Positions 52,607 through 64,000 of a stretch of 64,000 bases of DNA are shown here, in pieces. The DNA comes from Lycocorax pyrrhopterus obiensis (Eukaryota > Chordata > Aves > Passeriformes > Paradisaeidae). The stretch is taken from the NCBI GenBank assembly GCA_014706295.1, contig JACSVZ010000002.1, positions 129,651,431-129,715,430 of the forward strand, given 5' to 3'. Under the pieces are notes generated by a model that searched no databases, was not told the origin of the DNA, and saw only the letters and a program-made list of their open reading frames with translations. Positions within the stretch are counted from its first letter, which is position 1. Every line of letters starts with the position of its first letter. The translations under genes and the position numbers were made by a program.

Positions 52607-55398
52607 TGCATTCTAAGGCCAAGTTACTCGGGTTACCTATCTACACATACAATTTACTAGCTTTGATTCAAAGGATGAACTAGAAGATGTACTGTCCTGA
52701 AGACGTTCTCTTTCAAACCTGTTTCTCCCTGAGGGGTGGCGGGGGAAGTTGCTTAATGCAAGGTTGTCATCTGGTGTCTGTGACACTTGACTGATATCAT
52801 AGCTCAATGTCTCCAGCAACATCAGACCTACCAGCCCCACAGGGATGACTACATCAGCTCCCCGAGCCTATAGCCACACAAACACCTTTCCTTGTAGAGC
52901 AGCTGCTGCCTTCCTGAGCGGGCCCAGCCAGAGTGGGGGACACAGCCATGCCTGGAAAACTTGGGACCTCCTGTGCCGCACTGCTCTGGAGCTTGCACAC
53001 CCCCAGCACTGCAGGATGTCACAGCCTAGCTGCTGCTCCTGCTCTCAGCTGGCAGCCAGGCACATGTACAAAGCCTTGAAACTCAACTCAGGCAACATGC
53101 ACAGCGGTGGAAAGAGGACAAATCCCAGATATATTGTTTTCCCCTTCTTTTCTATCCCTGAATCTTTCCTCTGGCAGCCTGTGTTTGACTGATAGTGAGT
53201 CCACATCAGCTAATCACAGTGTGTCCTGAGTATCTCCAGCTGTTCCTTGACAAATGGTGAAGAAAGTGGTGGAGCTTGAACCTCATCAAAGAGACCCCGT
53301 GGTCTCCCCTGGGCTTCCCCGTGACACGCTCAGCCACTGTCACATGCAGACATCCTCTCTCCAGCCTGGCACACACAGCTCCACAGCAGCAGCGGGGAGT
53401 CCTACCAGGGAGCCCCAAACCAGGCTTGGGTTATTCTCCAGGCCTGATGGGAGGCTGGTGGAGTGAAACAAGGTCTTGTTGACCAAGCAACAGAGCCATC
53501 TACCTCAGGGGTGGGTAGAGGTGCTGTGAGTGCTAGAGCAGGCCAAGAAACCAGCCAGCTCCATCAGAAACGCCTATGGGAACAGCTGGGTCAGAGCAGG
53601 AACTTGAAGCCACATGTCCAGATGAGAAACTATAGACCCTGAGAGATTGACTCGGAAATGGGACAAAAGGTAGCAATTGTGTTTGTTTGCCTCGCCCTCT
53701 GACTTCACCCTTCCTGTTTCAGATGGGTCACCCTGACCTCATTTTCAGACAACATTTTCAGATTTCATGGAACCATGATGAAGTCTGGGTAAGTAAGAGC
53801 ACTGAGGGCTTTCCTGGTAGGTTTGCAAATGCATTTGGGCTTGAATTCAACAGGATAGAAAAAAGTCTTCAACTGTATTTCTTTCCCCTGGTCCTGGAGT
53901 ATGGAATTTCATTTACAAATCTTTCAGGCTGCTGGCAGGTTGCAGTGGTGTGACCAAAAGGGCCAGTACAGGAGTGCATGGGGCTGTGGCTGGAGAAATC
54001 TGCTGTGGTGTTTTCCATTTGAGCTAAATCTCTTCCTCCCCAGCAGGGTTAAAGTTAACTCAGCTGTGCAAACTCATTTATATTCAGCCACACGTGGCTA
54101 TAAATGGTACTTTTTGTTCCTGACAAATATGAATATAGTATTTGCTCTGAAAATTCACCATTTCTCATGAAAAATCTTTCCCCTTTGCCATTTGTCTCCA
54201 AGATGTTGAATTTTACTTGGCAGATGGACAGAGCAGGAGGGTGGCCAGGCTGCGTGGGAAAGAGTGAGTGAGGGGATATGGGGCATCCTCTTTTCTTCTG
54301 AACTCTTGTGCAAGTTTTACTCATTTAAAATGGTGAAATGCAAATGGCAAAAAAAAAGCATTCTTACAAACTGTTGAGGACAAAGGGAAGACATCCTCCA
54401 GTGAGAGGATGGACAGAATAGTGGGTGATACAGTCCCTGACAGAAAACTTGTTTCATCCTTTTTTCCAGCTTGGATTTAAATAAGGGAGCTGTCAGGACT
54501 CAGAGCTGTTATTCAAAGGCATAGTGTATTTTTTCAGCTGCCCTTTCTGTACTGCTGGGTCTTTACTCTGGATGTAATGGACTGGCACACAGACTTCCCT
54601 AACTAACTGGAAGAAAGCACCCACATTCACTCAACTGGTGGTTGTTACCAAAGAACATCGATCATGACCAGTATGTCACAGGACTCATTATATAATTTTT
54701 GATAGCATTAAGAGAGCCATATCAAGCACATCTCTCAATTACTCAGGCAGTTTTGCCACTGCAAAACAGAGCTAGTTGGAACGGGTCTGTCTCAGTCTGG
54801 AAGTTACTCAATGAAGAGTTTTTCAAGGCTTTGAAATGTTAATTTTTAAAAGCTTTCCAGTCTCAAAATCAGCAGGCTCTGGCATTTCTTTTTCATTTTT
54901 TTCTGGAATTATCATCTCTATTTCTTAAAAACTATAACATTATCTACATAATGTAAGTCAGACAAACCCATCTAAGATATTTCTGCTTGAGCTTGGGAAA
55001 TAACGGAAAAACTCTCCACATGAATATTTAATGTTGTAATGTCAGAAAATACATATATATAGGTGTGTGTGTGTATATATATGTGAACAATTGCATATCA
55101 TTTCCCTTGCTCTGTGAGCTGGGAAGATAATGAAGACAGATTATTAGATAACATTATGCTGTTGGCCACAGAGCTGTTGTTCTCAGCACAGAAGGGCTGA
55201 CTTTACATTCTGCCTGTTCACTTTAACCACAGGCACAGAACTGAGGAGCACAGGAGAAATGGAAAAGCTATTCAAGAAGCTGGCAGTTGACAACAGGATC
55301 TTGAAAAATTATTTCCTTGGATTCAACTAAATTTCTTCTACTCCCTTTCCAGACAGGCCTCTGCTAGGAGACAGTTTGGTTCACTGTGGTTGAACCAG
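52607..55398. other. Intergenic sequence, no gene recognised
   Basis: Moderate GC in the first 1 kb, AT-rich after 54 kb; a mixed TA/GT microsatellite lies at about 55050-55083. No coding or RNA gene seen. Confidence 0.6.
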
Positions 55399-55933
55399 CT
55401 GTTGAAATCCCAGCCAGCTCCTGAGTGAGCAAAAAACTAATCAGAGGCTGCCTTCAGCAAGCTTTGCTTTCCTGAGCCCTGCTGTCTCCTCACTCAGGCA
55501 GCGTGCTGCCCATCACCAAATCAACAGGCATCTTATTCCTGCTTGGCTCTCAAGCACGTGCCTCTGCCTCCTGGCCCCCTGCTATGCCCTGACTACCAGC
55601 CCCCCTGCCACTCCCTGCCCCCCCATTCGGTCCCCTTGAGCCGTCTACAGCAGTGAAAAGTTTCTTATGCTCTCATGGCTTAGACACTAGACTTCTGCCA
55701 GCACAACACTGTTGAGCTAGGACCAGGGGTACTTGCCGCCCTGACAAACAGGACATCTTTGACCAAGAGACCAAGGGGCCAGGAGGCAGAGCCACCTGCT
55801 CCAGGCTTTGGTTTGATGATGGGCCGTGTATGGCCTGGGCCAAGAGGTGGCGGTGCTCAGGGAAGCAGAGCTTACTGAAGGCAGTTTCTGATTAGTTTAC
55901 AGCTCATTCAGGAGCTGGCTGGGATTTCAACAG
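55399..55933. repeat. Long inverted repeat, about 80-180-bp arms around a 0.2-kb centre
   Basis: Left arm from 55399 (ctgttgaaatcccagccag) matches the reverse complement of the right arm ending at 55933. By eye the outer 81 bases differ at about nine positions (roughly 89% identity). Farther in, identity falls, but islands still align (gcccatcaccaaat with gcccatcatcaaac; ctctgcctcctggcccc in both), so arms may reach 55399-55580 and 55775-55933. No clear target-site duplication is visible. Confidence 0.85.
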
Positions 55934-58900
55934 TAGGTTACAAATCCTATTCAAAGACCTCAATTCTGTCCACTCCTTCACCTTAGTGTTAAGGGCATCT
56001 GTGCACCTTAAAGACCAGAGCCAGCCCTGGATTCTAAGGCTGAGGCAGAATTCAAGCTCTGGAAGTACAGGCTCTCACTCCCATTATAATTTTTTGACAA
56101 TCTCATTCCCATGTCCTCACTTTTTACCAAATGGAGGATACTCCAAGGCAGCAGTACAACACTGGATGGCCCCTCTCCATGTTATCGCTTGCAAGACCAA
56201 TCTGGATTAAAACGGGGCTGGTGTTTCCCTGCTTGGCTGCCCACCCTCGCTCGCTGTGTGCGTCCCCACCGTGGCTGAATGGAGCACTGCAAAGCCACCC
56301 CACCTCTTCCAGCTGCACAGAGCCAAGCTCAAGCTTGCCCTGCCATATGGGTCTGCTGCTAATTGTGTGGAAACTGCAGCGATGCTAAGGCTGGACACGT
56401 GGTTTTAGCAGCCTAGCTAGGGCTTGCACTGAAGTCTTGATGGAGCACCAGACCTGTGGCTGTGTACCTGGGGTCGTCCTGCTGCAGAGGTGGCCCCAGC
56501 TGGAGCCCTCCTGTGGTCCTTCTCACTCGCATGTGCTGCAAACTCTTCTCCAATGATTAGATAAGAGGAATTGCCCACTGACTTTCATTTCAGTTGTGCG
56601 TGACTGGATCAAAGGATGTATGCTCTCTTTGCTTCAATTACGCATTTTGGGCTAATGTAGTCCAGATGGCTATTTCATCTCAGCCTTTATATTTATTCAT
56701 GGCCTTTCTATTTAACTTTCCTAAAACAAATACTCACTTGTAGGCGTATATTAATTCAGGGAAAAGAACTGCCTCGATCAATATGTTGAGGTTAAGTTTC
56801 TATACCACAATAGGTCCTATGTACATAATTTCTATTTTTATTACCCCACTTCTAGCCTCAGATATATGAGCAATTTCTTTAAAGTGTTTACTTTGGCTTT
56901 TTTACAAATTTACACAAATTACATCTTCTCTGATTATTAGATTTACAATATGCAGATATTCTTTCATTGACCTTTTAGTTAAACCCTTCTGCAAACTTTG
57001 GCTGAATAATAATAAATTTACAAAAATACCAAGGAGCCCAAATGTTTGCCAACATGATATTGCACCATCTCTGACCGCGGCATGCCTGTCCAGCAGAGGA
57101 TAAAATTTGTTGTTGAATTTATGTGCAATCTTGCAACCAATGTGTGAACGCAAAGAGTGGAAAAGCTTGAGAGACCAACGAGACAAAAAGTTTTCAGTTT
57201 GCATTTACATCATCTTTTAAACTGGATCTGCAGGTTGGGTGTTGTGAGTTGGCTCAGAGGCTGCTGGTGGAGAGCTGAAGGCAGTGCCTGGCAGGAGGTG
57301 TCCAAGGAGGGGCAGTGCCTGGCTCTGGGCTCAGCAGAAGGGAGAGGACATGGGAACCCACAGTTTAATCTGTCTGGTATTTGATTTGGGCTTTTGGTCC
57401 TTGTCTGGATAACAGGATTGCAATTCCTCTTGGTACACTTACAATAAGAACATCTGAAACTCAGCTGCAGCCAGGCGAGATTTTAATTTTGGATAATCTG
57501 ATTTTAGCTTTGGTGATTAGCTGCTCCATTGTCAATGGCCAAGTCTAATTGTCATTGTAGTTTCTCTTCTGGAGCCAACAAGTGTTAATGTCTTACAAGC
57601 TGGGTTTTACTTCACACCTTCTCTTCTTAAGCAACCTCTCCCAAAGCATTTGCAAACAGAGGAGGTGATTTCAGACCCAAGCATGAGGAAAATGGTAGCA
57701 ATCACTTGTCAATTTTTCTGTCGCATGAAATAGACACAATGGGTCACCTTTTAACATTCTGGGTATTAATATTGGCCTGATAATCTTATATATATTTTTA
57801 CATTTAGCATTCATAATACAAGATACTTTCCTAGACATAGGTTAGATGAAGTTTTCCAGAACAAGATCCTCCTCAGCATTTTACACCCATATTTTTATGT
57901 GTGAGTGATTGCTCCAGAAATCCATGTGAAACTGGGACAAGACAGCTCTCCAAGTTTTATTAAAGATTTTTTTTGTTTGTTTGTAAAACAGTTTCCTCCA
58001 GGGTTTGTTTGATTTAGAATAAAAAAAAAGGATGGTGAAACAATTTATGACAGCTCTTCCCTTCCCTGCCAACCCTGTTAAATCAAAAAAACAGTTAGAA
58101 ATGTAGAGTTAACCTAAGTACGAATCCTTAGCCTGAGAAGAAAAGGAGACAGCAATGATAGTATGAAGACAATTTTTTGTAATGCCACTTTCCTTTTGGT
58201 TGGACTTCTGCACCAAATGAAGCTAAGGTTTAGATCCATAACCTGGCTGCTCTTGGAGAAAATATTTCAATCTTCTCTAAGGCCAAAAGCAGAAATAAAA
58301 TGCTGCAATGGCTTGGAAAGGCACACGAAAGACAGCCTGCTCTGGTGTGTGTGGAGGGACAGCATTGCTAACACCACACGTATATAAAACAGCATCCACA
58401 CAGCGATGCTCAGCACCTTCAGACTCTCTGCCCATGGAGGTCCCTGGGGGAACCCTCAAAAGCCAGTTAAAAGTCCCTCCCAGTCTATGCTTCAGAGAAA
58501 ACCCCAAAAACCCCCATGTGAGAAACCGAGTGCTTTCCAATGAAATTACCTCAGACTGATTGGAAAAGCAGGAACAGTATGCAATTGCCCTCAATACAGT
58601 GGTATTTAGAGTTTGCCTGCACAAATTAAAGTCCACCCATGTGTCAATATTTCTCCAATTTCTAGGCCACTGGTGTGCTTACTTATCCCCAGCTCTGAGC
58701 AGCTCCAGCTGCTGTGGGTGAGCACATCCTGTCTGTGGCTGCTGGGATGGATGGAGGCAGGACCTGCTTGGCTGGGTGCCATCCACACCAACCTGTGGAA
58801 GTTCCTAGGTACCTAACCTGTTCCTGCCCCACTGCTAGCCAGCCTGAATGGGGCATCTTGTTTGTATCCAACAGCATGGGTAAGACTGGGGCTGGCCTCA

Positions 58901-61900
58901 GGTGCTTGACCCTGGGCAATATTTTTCCCTTCAGATGGGCCTGCTCTTCTCACTCCCATTGGTTCCCCATGAGGAGTAGTTGCCACTGGAAAGGAATCAT
59001 TAATTCTTGGTGGCAGCACGTGCAGAGATGGTCTGGGAACAAAAGGGGAAAGAAGAGAGGATATGGGATATTCAGGGCTTAAGAGATAGTCTTTCCAAGG
59101 AAGGACGGGGAGATTGTTTCACTCCAAAGCCCCCACTGGCAAAGGTCCCAGTGAAGAGCCTTGGCTAGAAATTCAAACGTCAGCTTGGCTTCAGTGTCAC
59201 TGCGCATACCCTGGGCAGTGCAAATACTTCCAGTTATTGTGGGTACAGCAAGAATTGTTAATTAGTCAGTTTTCTGGGTAAGCAATAAATACAAGTATTA
59301 TGATAAAATCTGGCCACAAATTTGCTGGTTTGAATTTCTGTGTCTTAAATAACATCTTTGTGAACATGTTTTCTAGATCCTTTCCCAGACTTCCCCATGC
59401 CAAACTACCCAGTACTTTGGAGTGTAGGCTTGCACAGGGCCAGCAACATGGGAAGTCAGCACAGCATTTTGGGTTATTCTCAGCAGTGCCTGGATTAACA
59501 GCTGACATCTTCTGCAAGAATTTGTATTGTATTTGACGCTTCCTGCGTGCATGCATACACACACCCCTGTAATGATCACAGAGAATTTTCATAACTGTTT
59601 ATGGTGTTGAAAAGAGGAGCCAGGTTTCTTGCTGTTTACTGTTATGCATATTATCTCAGATTCACTTTCCTGTATTGCTGTAGTTTTCTTTCCTCTGTTT
59701 TAACTCATCCCCACGGGCCGTCTTTAGCCAGATTACTGACAACTGATTTAATCGGTGTTATAGGCATGAACTCTGAGAAGGTCTGATGGCACAGCATGAG
59801 CTGCCTGGAGCTGGCAACCAGTTGTAACATACCCCAAGTAACTATCCTTTTCTATTTATTTTTGTACTCTTGAGTGATGATGGTCTTCTTCATAAATGGA
59901 TTGGTTTTGGACAACAGGATGCTACACTATTTTGAGAGTTTGTTATTGTTTTAAATAAACACCACTGTAGTACCAGGTGGGAATTTAACTCATGGCTGGA
60001 AATCAAGAGGCCATCAGTCCTACAACCAGCTTGGACAGACTGAGTCAAATCTTCTTTTGGGTACCTCTTTATGGAGTAAGACAGTGTGAGTGCTGTGCTG
60101 TGGGGCTGGAAACAAAGCAGGTCATTAGGAACCTTGGGTAGGGTGCTGGGGAATGGACTCTGCATGGGTCAGCTTGCACCTGAGGGCAGGTTTGACTTCT
60201 TCTGGCAAGGTGCTGGCTGGCTGGAGTGTTGTATGCGGGTGGCTCTGAGTCTGTGGTGTTACCAGCTCTTCTGGCATGAGATCACGATTCAGGAAGCATT
60301 AATTTTAGCAACAGAACGTGACTTTGTGTTGAGGGGAAGTACACAGAGAGCTTTAAGTAAAAAGCACATGACTACAAAGGAGTGTGATTACTTCCGAATT
60401 GTGAAATAAATGAAAGTGGCTTGTGTATTGTCTTTCTGTGGTGCTGCTTATAGACAGCAGTTGTACAGCAGCACTTGAGTTTCCTTTCTGGAAATATGCT
60501 GCAGACCACAGGAAATTGCTAAGTCTAAATAAATGGGTTTATTAACTAAATAGGAAAGCTACCAAGTCCGGACCCCTTGTGATCACATTTCCCATTACAT
60601 TCTGGTAACTGTTTGAAACTCAGGCAAAAATCCTGAAACTCCAAATAGTGGAAGCCACATGGACTGTCCCTGGCTTCAGCAGAACTGCATGAGGATATGA
60701 AGAGGGACTGAAGCATGGAGTGATGCAGCCTTGGATATCTCGTCCAATCTTCACAGCATGGGATCTCAGATGGCTCTGACTACACAGAATTTTGGATTGC
60801 AGCTCTCCTGTTTCCTTGCCATTTTCTCAGTTCCCTTACCTTGAGTGGAGACTAACTTTGCATTAAAGAGAAAATTGCTTCTGGCCAGTTGGAATGGGGT
60901 ACTTGCCATGTGCCAGTAATTGCTGCAGCCTATGATGCCTGCTTCTGAGATCCCACCGAAATTACCTGACTCATCTTGGAAACATTGCAGGTAATGACAG
61001 GATTGTATAAACTTAATACTGCCATGAGGGGATAAATGAATCCCACGGAGGCAGGCACAAGAGGCTGCTGACCACAAGACATAATGGAAAAATATCATGC
61101 TGAAAAAAAGTTGGTTTAAGGCCGTTTAATTCATTGGTTTCCTCATTGAAATGCAAAAGAAGTGGAGAAAACTACCTTATAAATAGAAGAGAACTCAACA
61201 ATACCCATAATGAGGAATAAGGAGGAGCCTTTTGATGCCATAGTGTGGGCAATGATTGACTAAATACCATCATCAAAGGTTAATATCTGAAAACAGTATT
61301 GGCCAACATTTCTGTGACTCTGCACAACACTCCATGAGACAGCTATTTGATGCTGCCAGTTATCGTCTGCGAACACAGCTGGTACCACACAGATGAAAAA
61401 ACACAGAGCCTGTAGCTTCCTAGGAACTTGGGTTTCCTAGGTCCAACAACTCATTGAAGTCTTTTACTAAAAGGATCAAGCTCCATCTTAAAACTCATCA
61501 GCTTATTTTGTCCCTACTGCCCGACTAGGAAGCTGACCCATGACCTCCATGTCATGGTCAGATAAGAATTTACAGAGAGCAGCTGCCAAGGTCTCACTTT
61601 GTTAAGCTGAAGCAGCCAGCCCCATGCATTCCTGTCTATTGAGAGGAGACTGGGACAGCCAGAAAGCCAGAGGGGTGGAAAGGCTCTTCAGGAAGCTTTT
61701 GAGGTGTTATTCCCTTCATTACCGAGGTCAAAGAGCTGTCTAGCTGTGCTGCTTCTGCCCTGACCAGCTGTGCTGGTGACATGCTGGCTCTGTGTCACCC
61801 CATGAGCACATGGCCATGGAGGGCAAAGCCAAGCCCTGTGTCACTGAACAACAGGAAGTGTCTGACTCTGCCAGGGAGGAAATGAGCTCAGGCCTTAAAG

Positions 61901-62534
61901 ACAAGAGCAGCAGGTCACTCTTCCTTTGTGGAAGGAGCTTTGATGTGCAGTTATGATGTCCAGTTATCTCTCTGTCCAATTAAGAAGCAAGGCTAGTGAG
62001 GGCTGTCCTGCGGAAGGCTGCTGGCCATCGCCTGAGCCACTGCACCGGCCAGAGGCGCAGCTCTGGGAATGAACTTGAGGGGACTGGCTGATGGACACCC
62101 AAACACCCTGCAAACCCCTCCTGAGCCAGCCCCTCCAGCAACTTTTTAAAGAGCTGAATCTCAACATAAATTTCAAAGGGGGTTTGAATTACTTGCAATT
62201 TTGTATTACAGCTACGTTATGCTTGAAGGCCCAAGTGTCCATGAGGGTTGTTCAAATGCTATTTTTTGCTTCTGCAAACAAGGAACCCTTGATACCAAAT
62301 GAGTGACTATATCCCCCAAGTATACTGTCCTGTCTAAATATGGAGATATTAGTAAGCATTTGTTTTCATTATCCAAAAAAGGAGAAATTGCTATTTCAAT
62401 TTTTTTCCTGAATTTTAATAGAGAGAAGAAAAAAACTTCTGCATGAGGACAGTTTTTTATTTTCCCAAGAAAAAATACTTCTGTGTGTGATACTGGCCTT
62501 GCTTCTGCAACAAAAATATTCTTTCAGGATATTT
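55934..62534. other. Intergenic sequence, no gene recognised
   Basis: Mostly single-copy-looking DNA with AT-rich blocks (about 56580-57130 and 57470-57620) and a TTTG tract near 57967. No exon with splice sites and a recognisable protein was found, and no SDC2 first exon or second CpG island. Confidence 0.55.
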
Positions 62535-62563
62535 TGATGATGTCCCCTGGGGGGACATCATCA
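62535..62563. repeat. Perfect hairpin, 13-bp arms, 3-nt loop
   Basis: tgatgatgtcccc and its exact complement ggggacatcatca around tgg. Confidence 0.92.
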
Positions 62564-63343
62564 TCAGCTGTTTTCCAGATGTTTTAGTCTTTCTTAATCA
62601 TACTCTTTCACTAGCCACGAGATCTGATTCAAAGCTGACGAACGTCATTCCATCCGGCACAGCTCCTCTGAGTCCCCAGGAAGTATTTGGGTTTTGCAGC
62701 TTACAGACATGAATTTAATTACAAGATAAACTGAAATAAATCTATTTACAGTGTAGTTATGCATACGACACACCATTGGCAGTCTGGAGCTACCAGCATT
62801 GCCACTAGGCGATGCATGTTCAGTTTGTATCTCATGTGTTTTATGCATCAGGTTGAACTTTATAACCCTGCCCTGGGAAATGCAGGGTGCCTTGCTATCC
62901 TGAATACTTACTATTATCTGAAAATGCTCTCATCTTGCTGCCCACCTCTCTGCCTAGGTCATTTGTGAGTCTGTTGATCAGCAGGTCCCAGCACAAATTG
63001 CTAGTCTTTTGGTGACCTTCCTCCATTGTAAAAAGTTGTGGTTTGCTTCCTTTCTTGTAACCAAGCCTGCAGTTGCCTGAGGGCTCTGGTGAGGAGTATT
63101 GTCAGAAGTCTTTGGTCAAGAAGCAAGGTGGTCTCATTCTTTGCATCTGCCAAGAGTCAGTGCACAGTGGTTTCTCCACCAGCTCCGCGACGCAGGGATC
63201 TGCCTTTACCCTAAACACCAACATTTGGCTTTTAGACTGAAGATCTCCATCAAAAAGACTGTTTTCCCCATTGTGCCACTCTGTGTAGTCATTTATTCCT
63301 GCTCCTTAATCAAAACTGTACCCTCCACATCCATCTCCTATTG

Positions 63344-63344
<1 letters not shown>

Positions 63345-63385
<41 letters not shown>
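63345..63385. repeat. (TAA)n microsatellite
   Basis: About 13 uninterrupted ATA/TAA units. Confidence 0.98.
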
Positions 63386-63387
<2 letters not shown>

Positions 63388-63669
63388 CTTGCTGTATATT
63401 TCTGCTCTTAAAAGTAAATTGGTTGTGCATGTCTGGGGAAGTTTATGCAGGGCCTAGTCTGGGGGGGTCCAAGCTGTGAATGAGGCCCCTGGGCTCTCCC
63501 TGGAAGCCTAACATGGAGATGACAGCCCTCAGTGCGACTGGAATCATGTCTGCTACACACATGGCCGTCCTGATATTTTCCTTGCTCCATCAAGGGATGT
63601 AGTCTCCAACTAGCAAAACAAAATGTAGGAGAATTTTTGAAAAATTAGATTCTGACTGTTTTTTGAAAA

Positions 63670-63737
63670 GAAGCTTGGGGATTTTTTTGAAAAGTAGTTT
63701 TTTTTGAAGCTTGGGGATTTTTTGAAAAGTAGTTTTT
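63670..63737. repeat. Tandem duplication, period 36 bp
   Basis: Two near-identical copies of a unit starting gaagcttgggga and ending gaaaagtagtttt, with a partial third copy just left of it. They differ mainly in T-run length, which points to a recent slippage or duplication event. Confidence 0.92.
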
Positions 63738-64000
63738 ACCATAATTCTGTAAAAATTGAAATACTTTATTTTCATTGTTCTTAGATTGTTTCTCCAGGAA
63801 TCTTTATTTTAAGTAATGTTGACTACAATTAATTTCTCTTGTTTTCATGCATAAAGGACCGAGTCCTCCAAACACCAGAACACAGCAGAGCTTTGTGGGA
63901 AGTGGACATATCCAGCTTTGTATGCACTCTTGCTCTTGTTAGCTTCCTAGAAACATATCAGCCAGTATTTTTTTTCTTTCTGAAGGGAGGGGGGAAAAAA

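Noticed and set aside
58277..58636. 119-aa minus-strand ORF in the intergenic region
   Set aside because: No family resemblance and no splice partners or promoter that I could identify; another ORF overlaps it on the plus strand. Chance is the simpler reading.
55399..64000. First exon of SDC2, the expected downstream neighbour
   Set aside because: No CpG island and no signal-peptide exon resembling syndecan-2 was found, so the gene presumably starts beyond the window.

Overview
The window is ordinary vertebrate nuclear DNA, most likely from a bird. Coding sequence sits in small exons with GT-AG introns, there is one CpG-island promoter, and there are two decayed CR1 LINE fragments (the dominant retroposon of birds). 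The encoded proteins are close to the mammalian orthologues. I found no bacterial, phage or plasmid features and no new multigene system.

Layout. Positions 1-14100, minus strand: MTERF3 (mitochondrial transcription termination factor 3), from a probable non-coding first exon in the CpG island to the first 32 bases of its last exon, which is cut by the left window edge. Positions about 13690-14790: a GC-rich, TATA-less bidirectional promoter. Positions 14354-40572, plus strand: the complete 13-exon coding sequence of PTDSS1 (phosphatidylserine synthase 1). All splice sites are visible and the spliced length is 1422 nt (473 aa), the same length I recall for the human protein. A 3' UTR follows, its end uncertain (best guess near 41.9 kb). 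From about 42 to 64 kb I see no gene, only simple repeats, CR1 fragments, a long inverted repeat and unannotated single-copy sequence. In human the next gene after PTDSS1 is SDC2, so this is probably the PTDSS1-SDC2 spacer; no SDC2 exon is visible.

How the genes relate. MTERF3 acts in the mitochondrial matrix on mtDNA transcription and ribosome biogenesis. PTDSS1 makes phosphatidylserine in the ER and mitochondria-associated membranes, and part of that lipid is imported into mitochondria and decarboxylated to phosphatidylethanolamine. The two genes share one promoter head to head, so coordinated expression is plausible but is inference.

The features most worth a second look are structural: a perfect 27-bp-arm hairpin in PTDSS1 intron 1, a 23-bp-arm hairpin (one mismatch) in intron 8, a 0.5-kb inverted repeat with roughly 89% identical outer arms at 55.4-55.9 kb, a tandem CAGCAG acceptor at the last PTDSS1 exon, and a C-poor G/T tract at 42.9-43.05 kb.
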